A stretch of 64,000 nucleotides of DNA from Adhaeribacter aquaticus DSM 16391 (GTDB lineage: Bacteria; Bacteroidota; Bacteroidia; Cytophagales; Hymenobacteraceae). Under the pieces are notes generated by a model. The model worked only from the letters and a program-made list of their open reading frames with translations, searched no databases and was not told the DNA's origin. The DNA lies in NCBI RefSeq assembly GCF_000473365.1, contig NZ_KI421517.1, positions 1,429,780 through 1,493,779 of the forward strand, written 5' to 3'. Positions 36,849 to 46,400 of this stretch are shown piece by piece; within the stretch, counting starts at the first letter, position 1, and each line of letters opens with the position of its first letter. Position numbers and translations under genes: made by a program.

Positions 36849-37277
36849 CTAAATAATAAATTGTTGATGTAAAATGCCCAGATATCGCCCGGAAGGGGGC
36901 GGCGGCAAATTGAAATGTGGTGTTTTATCTAAAAGTTCAGGCCTAATTACCTGCTCAAACAGTATTTGAGAAGTTTTTGCTGATACGATTTTATCTACTT
37001 GTGCGGTGGGTTTAGTTTGTCCCTGTGCATAAGGCGTTTGGCTTTGGGTAAAACATACCATGTCGCCGCACGATTTTTTTTGAGGAGCATGATTTTTATC
37101 TGTTTTTTTACAGCAGCAGGCAGCACCTCTAATTAAACGAATAGTAGTATGTTTGTTGCGGCTGCATTTCTCCATGCTCACACGGAAGCCCATCATCGTC
37201 ATCAGGACGACCAGGATAAAGCTTAGCTGAACAAATTTTTGAAATGCTTTCATGGTACTTCCGCCGCTTAACCTCAT
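36849..37277 (-). CDS. Cys-rich small membrane/exported protein, HYC_CC_PP-like
   Basis: 142 aa from the upstream ATG; the ATG at 37253 (MKAFQKFVQLSFILVVLMTMM) places the signal/TM segment correctly and is preferred. Features: SMEKCSRNK, GAACCCKKT, KKSCGDMVC, and a C-terminal Pro-rich LPPPPSG. This resembles the HYC_CC_PP family of Bacteroidota, although the HYC triplet is not exact. Its location upstream of metal-efflux genes suggests a metal-sensing or -binding role (inference). Confidence 0.65.
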   Translation of the reverse strand: MRLSGGSTMKAFQKFVQLSFILVVLMTMMGFRVSMEKCSRNKHTTIRLIRGAACCCKKTDKNHAPQKKSCGDMVCFTQSQTPYAQGQTKPTAQVDKIVSAKTSQILFEQVIRPELLDKTPHFNLPPPPSGRYLGILHQQFII

Positions 37278-37566
37278 TAGCAGGTAGCTATTTGGTAACG
37301 GTAAACTTTTGTTTTTAGATGTACAAACTTAGAAAATATCCAGATCTGTGTTGTTACAAAATTTAAAACATTATTTATAAAATTTTCGCGGAAGGCTTAG
37401 TGCCCCCTTACTTTTAATGTGTATTATACCTGAATTAAGATATTCTTAGATACTCTTAAGTTATCCCGCTTTTACTTCTTCTGCAAAATATGTTTTATTA
37501 TTACCTTTCAAATTTAATTCTTGAAAAAATAATACTACTTAATAGCCCTTTCATATTTATTAGCTA

Positions 37567-37926
37567 ATGATAAAAAAGATATTCCCGAGTGCTGATAATC
37601 TTGAATTGAAAGCACGGATTTGGATAGAGGCCGATAATGAGCGTTTTCTTGGACCAGGACCGGTAGAATTATTGGAAAAAATTATGGAATTGGGCTCTAT
37701 TTCAAAAGCGGCCAGTGCCATGGGAATGTCTTACCAAAAAGCTTGGACAATTATCAATACTCTAAACAGCAAAGCTATTCGTCCTTTGGTAACTGCGCAG
37801 GCGGGAGGTAAACGTGGGGGCGGCGCAGTAGTAACAGAAGACGGGCAAGTTGTTGTTCAAGTTTTCAAACAATTGCAAACTAAAGTAAAGCAATTCTTAG
37901 AAGAAAATAATTCTTTATGGCATTAG
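37567..37926 (+). CDS. ModE-like winged-helix transcriptional regulator
   Basis: 119 aa, matching the N-terminal DNA-binding domain of ModE/MopA-type LysR-like regulators. The segment GPGPVELLEKIMELGSISKA is followed by AASAMGMSYQKAWTIINTLN (helix-turn-helix) and a GGKRGGGAVVTEDGQ wing. It lacks the C-terminal molybdate-binding MOP domains of E. coli ModE, so ligand sensing is either done by another protein or not needed. Immediately downstream, 29 bp after its stop, is a Mo-box-like palindrome controlling a TonB-dependent receptor. Confidence 0.88.
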   Translation: MIKKIFPSADNLELKARIWIEADNERFLGPGPVELLEKIMELGSISKAASAMGMSYQKAWTIINTLNSKAIRPLVTAQAGGKRGGGAVVTEDGQVVVQVFKQLQTKVKQFLEENNSLWH

Positions 37927-37947
37927 TAATGTATTAAGAATCAACTT

Positions 37948-37955
37948 TATATTTG
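37948..37955 (+). promoter_or_regulatory. Putative -7 box for the TonB-dependent receptor
   Basis: TATATTTG matches TAnnTTTG exactly and lies 26 bp before the receptor ATG. No clear -33 TTTG was found. The palindrome starts at the very next base, which would place the operator over the transcription start. Confidence 0.45.
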
Positions 37956-37979
37956 CGCTATCTATTAATTTAGATAACG
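37956..37979. promoter_or_regulatory. Mo-box-like operator (9-6-9 palindrome)
   Basis: CGCTATCTA (37956-37964), 6-bp spacer TTAATT, TAGATAACG (37971-37979). The arms match in 8 of 9 positions. Layout and sequence correspond to the known ModE operator of E. coli modA, CGTTATATT-N6-TACATAACG (from memory of the literature). It lies between the -7 box and the receptor ATG at 37982, the position expected for repression. Confidence 0.62.
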
Positions 37980-37981
37980 AT

Positions 37982-40561
37982 ATGGTTAAGTTTTACTACA
38001 GCCTTCTGGTAGGTTTATTTATTTCTTGTAGTTTAACCATACCTGTATTTGCTCAAAATAAATCCAACGCACAAACCGATTCGCTTAAACGTTATTCATT
38101 AACCGAAGTAGTGGTTTCGGCTTCTCGTTTTGAGGAGAATATCCTAAAGTCACCGGTTAGTATACAGAAAATAGATGGCCGTACCATCAGGCTTTCGGCA
38201 GCACCTTCTTTTTTTGATGCGCTGGAGCATGTAAAAGGGGTTCAAATAATCACACCAAGTTTAGGTTTTAAAGTAATTAACACCCGCGGCTTTGCAAATA
38301 CAACTAATGTACGTTTTGTTCAGCTGGTTGATGGTATAGATAATCAAGCTCCTCATATTGGTGGACCCATAGGCAATGCTCTAGGACCCAGTGATCTGGA
38401 TATTGCCAGCGTAGAGATTATTTCGGGTACAGCTTCGGCATTGTACGGCATGAATGCTGTTAATGGACTGGCAAATTTTATAACCAAAAGTCCATTTTCC
38501 AGCACGGGTTTTACCATGCAACAGAAAACAGGTTTTAACCATATTAATAATTCTAACAGCAATCCTAAGCTATTTACCGAAACTAGTTTACGTTATGCCA
38601 AAGCCTTATTACCTAAAGTTGCCTTTAAAGTAAATGGCACTTTTACCCGGGGCTACGACTGGATAGCCAATAACCGCTCGGATTTAAATCCAATAGCAAA
38701 TGCAACAATAGACCTTACGGGTACCGATAATCCGGCTTATGATCCAGTTAACGGTTACGGTAATGAATCACCGAACAGGAGAACATTGACCTTACAAGGG
38801 AAAAGTTATGTGGTAACCCGCAGCGGTTATTTCGAGAAAGAAGTAGCAGATTACCAGTTGCAAAATATTAAAGCCGATGCCGCTTTACATTACCGGATTA
38901 ATCCGCAAACAGAAATAACTTATACTTATCGTTTTGCCTTATTAGATAATGTATATCAGCGCTCTAACCGGTTTCAGTTGAATAATTATATGTTGCAACA
39001 ACATAGCATTCGATTAGACAATCCGACATTTCAATTTAAGACTTACTTTACTACCGAAAATACAGGCCAATCTTATAACCTCCGTTCCATAGCTGAAAAT
39101 CTGGATCGAAGTTTTAAATCAGATGATGCTTGGTTTAGCCAATATTCCAGTACTTTTAATCAAACAGTAGCTAATGAGCTGGCAGTAGCGCAAGCGCATG
39201 CTACGGCCCGCAATCAAGCGGATGCAGGTAGATTAACCACCGGCACGCCAGCTTTTGATCAGCAACTACAAAAATTGGCCAATATAAATAACTGGGATAT
39301 TGGAGCAGCTTTGCGGGTAAAAGCTAATTTGCTGCATACCGAAGGGCAAGTGAACTTGTTAAAGGTACTACATCCCAAGCTCAAAGAAAGAAATTCATTA
39401 GCTGTACTAGCTGGCTTTGACCAACGGACCTATATTGTAATACCCGATGGCAATTATTTTATTAATCCGGATAAAGGCAAAGCAGATCACCATTTAACCT
39501 ATAGCAAAGCGGGTGCTTTTTTGCAGGTTAGTAAAGCTTTATGGTCCAAAAAGTTAAAACTAAACGCTACTTTACGCGCCGATATAAGTAAGTATTATGC
39601 GGCTAAGGTTAGTCCACGGTTTACTGCTGTTTTCTCGCCGGGGAAGCTGCACTATTTTCGGGCATCTTACCAGGGTGGTTTCCGGTTTCCAGGTTTATTT
39701 GAGGCTTTTTCCAATGTAAATAGTGGGGGCGTAAAACGGGTAGGCGGTGTTCCGGCTATGTCTAATGGTATATTCGAGAATGGGTATATCCGCTCTTCCA
39801 TTGATGCGTTTCAGGCAGCGGTTATAAGAGATGTAAATGCGAATGGTTTGCAACAGAATGAAGCGATTGTGAAAAATAAAAATTTGTTAAAAAAGAATGA
39901 TTATACGTATCTGGAACCGGAGCATATTCGCTCTTTTGAAGTTGGTTATAAAACTTTGGTGCTAAATAGCCGGCTACTTCTAGATGTAGATTTTTACTTT
40001 AACCGCTATTCTTCTTTTATTGCTCAGGTAGAAATAAATATTCCTAAAACCAGCATACCCGATTCTATTTCTTTTTATTTAAACGAAAGAAAGCTGCAGA
40101 ACCGCTATCGCATGTGGACCAACTCTAAGAGTAGGGTATATAATTACGGCGGGAGTGCGGGCTTACGCTATTTAATGGGGCAGGGATTTTTGGCTACAGG
40201 TAATGTTTCTTATGCTAACCTAAGTCGCACAACCACCAACGACGGTTTGGAAGATGGTTTTAATACCCCTAATTGGATAACTAATGTAGCGGTGGGCAAT
40301 GAAAAGGTTTACAAAAACATTGGTTTTAATATCTCCTACAAATGGCAAAGTAAATATTATTGGCAATCGTTTTTAATAAATGGCTATGTGCCAGGTTATG
40401 GCACTTTGGATGGGCAGATAACCTATAACTTGCCTAAACAATGCCTACAGTTGAAGGCCGGCGGAGCAAATTTGTTAAATAATTACTATTACTCTTTTTT
40501 AGGTGGTCCGCAAATAGGGGGTATGTATTATGTAAGTCTTACTTATGGGCTGAGCCGATAA
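37982..40561 (+). CDS. TonB-dependent outer-membrane receptor, putatively molybdate/tungstate-linked
   Basis: 859 aa. Signal peptide (about 1-24), TonB-box-like YSLTEVVVSASRFEE, plug domain (about 44-160; LVDGIDNQAPHIG, VEIISGTASALYGMNAVNG), then a 22-strand-type barrel to the C-terminus. It is a typical Bacteroidota receptor without a CarboxypepD_reg N-terminal extension and without an adjacent SusD, so it probably transports a small ligand. Its promoter carries a Mo-box-like operator and follows a ModE-like regulator, so a molybdate/tungstate ligand (or a chelate) is inferred. No ABC transporter is adjacent. Confidence 0.88.
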   Translation: MVKFYYSLLVGLFISCSLTIPVFAQNKSNAQTDSLKRYSLTEVVVSASRFEENILKSPVSIQKIDGRTIRLSAAPSFFDALEHVKGVQIITPSLGFKVINTRGFANTTNVRFVQLVDGIDNQAPHIGGPIGNALGPSDLDIASVEIISGTASALYGMNAVNGLANFITKSPFSSTGFTMQQKTGFNHINNSNSNPKLFTETSLRYAKALLPKVAFKVNGTFTRGYDWIANNRSDLNPIANATIDLTGTDNPAYDPVNGYGNESPNRRTLTLQGKSYVVTRSGYFEKEVADYQLQNIKADAALHYRINPQTEITYTYRFALLDNVYQRSNRFQLNNYMLQQHSIRLDNPTFQFKTYFTTENTGQSYNLRSIAENLDRSFKSDDAWFSQYSSTFNQTVANELAVAQAHATARNQADAGRLTTGTPAFDQQLQKLANINNWDIGAALRVKANLLHTEGQVNLLKVLHPKLKERNSLAVLAGFDQRTYIVIPDGNYFINPDKGKADHHLTYSKAGAFLQVSKALWSKKLKLNATLRADISKYYAAKVSPRFTAVFSPGKLHYFRASYQGGFRFPGLFEAFSNVNSGGVKRVGGVPAMSNGIFENGYIRSSIDAFQAAVIRDVNANGLQQNEAIVKNKNLLKKNDYTYLEPEHIRSFEVGYKTLVLNSRLLLDVDFYFNRYSSFIAQVEINIPKTSIPDSISFYLNERKLQNRYRMWTNSKSRVYNYGGSAGLRYLMGQGFLATGNVSYANLSRTTTNDGLEDGFNTPNWITNVAVGNEKVYKNIGFNISYKWQSKYYWQSFLINGYVPGYGTLDGQITYNLPKQCLQLKAGGANLLNNYYYSFLGGPQIGGMYYVSLTYGLSR

Positions 40562-40595
40562 AGCATAAATCAAAAGTAGAATCGGTATTCATGGG

Positions 40596-41216
40596 TTATT
40601 CGACTTCTATTTTATGGACTAAATATGCTGTAAGTTTATCCCATTGCAATTTCTGGAAACCAGCCCAACCACCCTCTGCTACTAAGGTATTAACAATGGC
40701 ACGGTTACCGGCTTCTTCACCCTGGTTGTTCGGTTTTTCCTCCTGCCCAATTTCATAGGCTTTTAATGTTGTTCCCTGCAGTTCTACACGGAAGGTGCTG
40801 CTGGCTTCTTTCCCAAAAAAGTGTTTTACCTCTTGCGGGTGTTCCTCTGTAGGGTCAGGACTTGGTTTTACAGTAAATTCAGCTGCCTGCTTTTCTTCTT
40901 TAATATTTACTACCTGTACCCAGTTTTCAAGCGGAATGCCCGGTAACTTTATTCTTACAAACTGCCCAATTTCTGGTCTGTCGGCGAAAAGCTGATTCCC
41001 GTTTGCATCGTGTAATTCGAACGTAGAACTGATACCTGGCAAACCTGACCATTTATTAACTGCAAATAATTTCTGCTTAGCCTTTTCAAAAGCTTCGGAA
41101 GCGGCTTCTTGTGTAGTATATTGTGTTCCTTCGGTAAAAAGTTTGTCTTTGGCATCTTCTTTCTGCAGTACTTCTACTTCTTTTTTTACCGTATTCACTA
41201 TGTCTTTCAGTCCCAT
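40596..41216 (-). CDS. Hypothetical protein, unknown family
   Basis: 206 aa using the ATG at 41216 (MGLKDIVNTVKKEVE). The frame is open further upstream to 41339, but that stretch overlaps the terminator of the downstream-facing pfkB gene and reads hydrophobic, so it is not likely translated. The protein is charged and cytoplasmic, with an N-terminal amphipathic helix, a central region (GISSTFELHD, RIKLPGIPLENWVQVV) and a long acidic C-terminal half. I do not recognise the family. Confidence 0.7.
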   Translation of the reverse strand: MGLKDIVNTVKKEVEVLQKEDAKDKLFTEGTQYTTQEAASEAFEKAKQKLFAVNKWSGLPGISSTFELHDANGNQLFADRPEIGQFVRIKLPGIPLENWVQVVNIKEEKQAAEFTVKPSPDPTEEHPQEVKHFFGKEASSTFRVELQGTTLKAYEIGQEEKPNNQGEEAGNRAIVNTLVAEGGWAGFQKLQWDKLTAYLVHKIEVE

Positions 41217-41321
41217 ACCAGCGTGTTTTTTTTTTCTTACGCCTGTGTAGTAGCAAATGTTAGGAGCTAAAGGTTTTATCTGGTAAAGGATTAGGTAAAG
41301 TTTTAGACCGAAAGTGGTTAT

Positions 41322-41360
41322 AAATACAAAAGCCGGCATTAAGATCCGGCTTTTGTATTT
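41322..41360 (-). terminator. Intrinsic terminator after the PfkB-family kinase gene
   Basis: Perfect 15-bp arms (AAATACAAAAGCCGG / CCGGCTTTTGTATTT) around a 9-nt loop, ending 2 bp from the pfkB stop at 41363. Read on the minus strand the stem ends in a T-rich tract. It lies in front of the adjacent hypothetical gene, arguing that the latter starts at 41216. Confidence 0.85.
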
Positions 41361-41362
41361 TG

Positions 41363-42325
41363 TTATGAAGTTTGCATGCGGTTTAAAAGAGCATTTTCTT
41401 TTTCTTTTAACCAGGCATAAATTCGGTCTACATCCTCCTTTTTACAAAGGTCGGAACCTGGTAACATAACAGTGGCCGTGCCTGCTGCTACACCATATTT
41501 CAGTACGTCGCGTAAAGGCCAGCCTTGAGCTAAGGCAAATACCATTCCTGCAACCATACTATCGCCAGCTCCTACCGTACTTTTAGGTTTGATTACCGGT
41601 GGAGCTGTACGCATTACATCATCTTTGGTAACTAAGATAGCACCTCCGGAGCCCATAGAAACAACCATTACTTCACACATGCCTCCACGTACCAGTTCCT
41701 GAGCAAAGGCTTCCTTCTCATGCCATTCCATTGATTCCTTACCCGCCATAGCGGATAACTCGTTAGAGTTAGGTTTTAGCATGTAAACACCTTGGCCAAC
41801 AACCTGTTGTAGGGCCTCTCCGGAAGTATCCAGAATTAATTTAGCTCCCAGCTTGGTTGCAATAGCTGCTACCCGGGCGTAATAATCATTAGGTACACCA
41901 CGGGGTAAACTGCCACTGGCTACTATATACTCTGGTTTAGGCGAAGTTTTTTCTAATTTAATAAGGCTATACCGCCATTCTTCATCCGGAATAACGGAGC
42001 CTGGCATACCAAAACGGAATTGCTTATCTGTAGATCTTTCTGTTACTGCAAAGTTTTCCCGGGTCCACTTTACAGATGGAATAGGAATGTGTGTTAAATT
42101 TTCAGTATCCAGTAGCTGGGAAAGTACGTTGCCGGTTGAGCCGCCAGCCAGGTAATAAGCCAAGGACTCGCCGCCTAAACGCTGAATAGCCCGGGAAACA
42201 TTTATTCCGCCACCTCCAGGTTCAAAAATAGGAGCATCGCACCGCAGCTTGTGGTCCGGCTCTAGTCTGTCTACAAAAGTACTTTTATCAACAGCCGGGT
42301 TTATAGTTAGGGTTACAATTTTCAT
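41363..42325 (-). CDS. PfkB-family hexose kinase (1-phosphofructokinase type)
   Basis: 320 aa. N-terminal TLTINPAVDKSTFVD, the GGGGINVSRAIQRLGG substrate loop, the SGSLPRGVPNDYY segment and the C-terminal VGAGDSMVAGM signature (catalytic Asp in GAGDS). These match the 1-phosphofructokinase/tagatose-6-phosphate kinase subgroup of the PfkB family. It phosphorylates a sugar phosphate, probably fructose-1-P or fructose-6-P. Not in an operon; ends at a strong terminator. Confidence 0.9.
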   Translation of the reverse strand: MKIVTLTINPAVDKSTFVDRLEPDHKLRCDAPIFEPGGGGINVSRAIQRLGGESLAYYLAGGSTGNVLSQLLDTENLTHIPIPSVKWTRENFAVTERSTDKQFRFGMPGSVIPDEEWRYSLIKLEKTSPKPEYIVASGSLPRGVPNDYYARVAAIATKLGAKLILDTSGEALQQVVGQGVYMLKPNSNELSAMAGKESMEWHEKEAFAQELVRGGMCEVMVVSMGSGGAILVTKDDVMRTAPPVIKPKSTVGAGDSMVAGMVFALAQGWPLRDVLKYGVAAGTATVMLPGSDLCKKEDVDRIYAWLKEKENALLNRMQTS

Positions 42326-42466
42326 TTTAAAGGGTTACTAAAATCTCGGCAATTTAACCGTTTTTTTGTTTATAATACGCAAATTCGTTAAATGTATTGC
42401 TTTAATCAAAGTAAGAACCTTTAAAGTTTGAAAATTTAGTAAATAAAGTATAAGCCTTTAATAGTA

Positions 42467-43462
42467 TTAACGCATATAAATAGGGCAAATAACGCGGCCT
42501 TTATTAAATAATTTTAAGCCTACCACAACTTCATGTGAGCCGGAATTAGCAACACCTAAATTAGAGGTATTAATATCATAAGCATAACTTAGGTCTAACA
42601 ATTGGTTTAGGTAAACCCCTGCTAGTACTGAAAACGAATCTTTGTTCCGGTAAGAACCTCCGACCCATAACCGATCGGCATATAAGGCTCTCAGGTTAAT
42701 ATCTACAGAAACCGGGCTCGGGCTAGCCATTTTAATCATAGTAGAGGGAATAAGCGTTAGATCCTGGGAAACCTGGAAACGATAGCCAATGGTAGCAAAA
42801 TAATGTTTCTGAAGGCGGCTGCCGTTCTCTGCTGCATTTAAATCGCCCCTGCTTTTTAGTAGTTGTGCACCTGAAAGCCCCAGGAAAAAGTCTTTTGAAT
42901 AAATCCAGGTACCTACATTTAAATCAAAGTATGTATAATTTACATAGTCGCTGGTGATAGCCGGATCGCCATCAATTACCATAGTTGCTTCTGAAGGATT
43001 AAACCGGCTGTTTAACATTCCGGCTCCCACACCAACAGCGACCTTGAATTCCCGGGAAATAGGTAAATGATAAGCATAAGTACCCATGATATTACTTCGC
43101 CGCAAAGGCCCCGTTTTATCTGTTAGTGCCATTATTCCTACTCCTTGATGCGGTTGCGGTTTACTTAAGCGACTGACGTTTGTTTTATGAGTACGGCCAA
43201 TTCCTTTACCTACGCTTCTAACCTGGGTTGCTTGTTTATTCAATGGCGTATGGGCACTTACATAATAGGTTACAGGTGCTCCATCCAATCCGACCCATTG
43301 GTGCCGGCTACCAATTTTTACATCAGTGTAATCTTCTATACCGGAAATGGCAGGATTTAATAAATAATTGTTAATCATGTACTGGCTGTACTGGGGGCGT
43401 TGCTGCCCCCAGGCTTGTGATACTAATAAAAAGCCAGCTAAAAAAGATAATAAGCCCTTCAT
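42467..43462 (-). CDS. PorP/SprF-family type IX secretion membrane protein
   Basis: 331 aa, signal peptide (MKGLLSFLAGFLLVSQAWGQ) then QRPQYSQYMINNYLLNPAISG, the hallmark start of PorP/SprF proteins, and an outer-membrane beta-barrel with typical SRHQWVGLDGAP. In characterised systems, SprF-type proteins attach CHU_C-tagged (type B) substrates to the cell surface. It starts 6 bp after the stop of the CHU_C protein gene, so the pair is co-expressed. Confidence 0.94.
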   Translation of the reverse strand: MKGLLSFLAGFLLVSQAWGQQRPQYSQYMINNYLLNPAISGIEDYTDVKIGSRHQWVGLDGAPVTYYVSAHTPLNKQATQVRSVGKGIGRTHKTNVSRLSKPQPHQGVGIMALTDKTGPLRRSNIMGTYAYHLPISREFKVAVGVGAGMLNSRFNPSEATMVIDGDPAITSDYVNYTYFDLNVGTWIYSKDFFLGLSGAQLLKSRGDLNAAENGSRLQKHYFATIGYRFQVSQDLTLIPSTMIKMASPSPVSVDINLRALYADRLWVGGSYRNKDSFSVLAGVYLNQLLDLSYAYDINTSNLGVANSGSHEVVVGLKLFNKGRVICPIYMR

Positions 43463-43468
43463 AAATTT

Positions 43469-46400
43469 CTATCGGATAATGGTAACGCTACCAGTTAAAG
43501 GTTTTTCATTTTCGTTTAACCGGATAACATAATAATAAGTGGCTAAAGGTAACATAGAACCTTTGAAAGTGCCATCCCACGGGATTTTATATCCACCCTC
43601 TGCTTTGTATACCTGGCTACCCCAGCGGTTAAAAATTTCAACTGTAGCATTTGGGAAATTTTCTATATTTCTGATTTCCCAGGTTTCATTAATACCATCA
43701 TTGTTAGGACTAAAAGTATTAACAATAACTACTCTTGGCGTAACAGTTATGGTAACTTCATCTGTAGTCTCACAGCCATTTTCAGTAACAACAGTTACCC
43801 GGTAGGTAGTAGTTTTGGTGGGGCTGGCAATTACAGAGGCGCCTTCGGTTGTGTTCAACCCTTCAGCCGGAGCCCAAGTATATTTAGGGTTGGTGGCTCC
43901 GTTTGGTACTCTAGCCGTTAGTACGGCATTTTTGCCTTCTATAATTTCTACATCCGGACCTGCATCAACCGTTAAATCTAGGGTTGTTACTCTTACGGGA
44001 GTTCGGGTGGTGCTCACACACTTATTATTAGAAACAGCCTGAACATAATAAGTAGTAGGGCGGGTGATAGGGGCTGTTACATATTCAGTCCCAAAGAATA
44101 CAGGGGTGCCGCCGGTAGCGGACGTATACCATTCATAGGAATGGCCGGTACTGGTAACCCGTAAGGTTGCAGAAGTGCCTACACAAACCTGAACATTTTC
44201 TGCTGCTACTGTTGGCGCTACCGGAGCAGCTTCTACGTTAACCTCAATAGCCTCCGAAGAAGCCCCAGGGCAGTTGGTACCGCCGGAAGTAACTGTTCTT
44301 CTGAACCAGGTCCGCTGCGTTAAGAAGCCAGGAGTATAATCTCTTGTGTTATTGGTTCCTGTAGCCGGATTAAAGCCAGAAGTAGCACCGGTGGTACTGG
44401 TTTCCCATAGATAAACTAGGTTTCCGTTTCCGCCAGTTGCATTAGAACCTGTAAACACCGGAACACTGCCACGGCAAACAACTGGTTCCGAAACCATAAT
44501 AGTATTGTTTTGAATATCCGGTACAAGTGTCAGCACTACTACATTGCTAAAGCTAGGTTCGCAGTTAGTTCCGGTTGTACCAGATGTAACTACTCTGCGG
44601 AAATAAGTAGTGGCCGAAATAGGCGATGGGGTATAGTTTTGGGCAGTGGCGCCCGGTATAGCCCTAAAGTCATCGTCGCCTCCGGATAAACTGCTTTCCC
44701 AACGATAGGTAAAAGAACCAGGACCTCCTCCGCCTGCTGGTGAAGAACCGGTTAGTTCGGCAGGAGCAGTAGTAGAATAACAAACAGTTTGATCATTACC
44801 AATGGTGTTATTGGTGATGGCCTGTATTACCGTGACCTGTATAACCCGGGAGAAATTATCACAGCCTCCTGCAGAAACACGCCGACGGAAATAAGTAGTC
44901 TGGCCTAACATACCCGGTGTATAGTCTTTACCAGTGTTTGCGCCAGGAGCCGGAGCAAAGTCCGTAGCGGTAGCACTGGTGGTACTGCTTTCCCATAAAT
45001 AGGTTAAGGTTCCGCCACCACCGGTTGGTGTGCTACCCGTTAAAGCAGCCGGAGTGCTTTCCGCGCAAATTGTTTGCGTTGCGCTAATAGTGTTGTTGGT
45101 AATTCTTGGCACAACTGTAATTTTTACAGCGGTACTTGTATCTGGGCTACAAGAGCCAGACCGTACTATTCTTCTGTACCAGGCTGTTCTTTGAAATGCG
45201 CCACTTGTAGAAGAAAACATTGGGGTGTAATCAGCTGCGTTATTTGTGCCAGGAGCAGCTGTAAAACCTGTAGTTGCACCAGTGGTGCTCACTAACCAGG
45301 TATACGTATAAGTAGTACCGCTTCCGCCGGTTGGGGTAGAACCAGTTATTGGAGCAGCTGGTTGATCAACGCAAACTGTTTGATCCGCAGCTATGGTGTT
45401 ATTGCTAACCGGAGGTACAACAGTTATGGTTAATGGTGTCCGTGTCCGGCTCTCGCAGTCATTTTCTACTGCTGCTACATAATAAGTAGTAGGACCCGCC
45501 GTATTTGTGTTTGGAATAACTGGATTACCTCCGGTCGGGGTAGTATAAAATAGATACGATATGTTGCCAGTTCCAGCTGGGGGGGTAAAGGGTTCCCCTG
45601 CACAGAGGGTTATCGGACTTAAAGTAGGAGCCTCTGGTCTGCGGTTAATTGTTACCACTATTTCCATTGGCCTCTGTGGATTTAAAGCATCTGAATTTTC
45701 GCAATCATTGTTAAAATTCACGTTTAGTTTGTAAACACCTGCCGCAGAAAAGGTAATGGTTGGGTTGTCTATATTTGGGTTACTAAAATCAACAACGCCA
45801 GGTCCATCAACTTTAGACCATTTAAAGGAGGTAGGAATAATTTGGCCTAAGTTGCCATCAAAGGTGGCTAGTTCGGCGCCTGTAACAGTAAATTTCTGAC
45901 TCGGGTCTAAAGGTTCACAGAAAGGCGGAGTCGGATTAGGGCGTACAAATGGGTAAACTATAATTACCTGCGTTGTGGCTACATATTTGCCATCGTCATC
46001 TTGTGATTGTGGGTCTTCTGGTGTTCCCGGGGTTTTAGGACCATCCGGATCACTTGGGTTTACACAGGGATTACTTACTCTTAATTTTATACTGTATTGT
46101 CCTTTCTCATTAAATTGGAATACCGGAGTTTTGGAAGTATCACTGGTTGCTTCAATGTAAGTGAAATTAGCCGGTCCCTGAGTCGGGGCAACTTTTTCAA
46201 CTTCCCACTTATAAGTTAATCCTCCTCCGGTGGAGGTGTTTTTCAAGGTTACTCTTACCGGAACACCACAAGCAATCGGTGGCGTTATTCTAGATCTTTC
46301 GTCTAGTTCAATAATGGCTTTAGGGTCTTTTGATACGGTGAAAGGTATTTCCTTTATAACCGGGCAGGCATTTGGATCAGTGCTGGTAGCAGTTATTTTT

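Noticed and set aside
40596..41339. Upstream start of the hypothetical protein at 41339
   Set aside because: The first 41 codons overlap the pfkB terminator stem and encode an atypical hydrophobic stretch; the internal ATG at 41216 is preferred.
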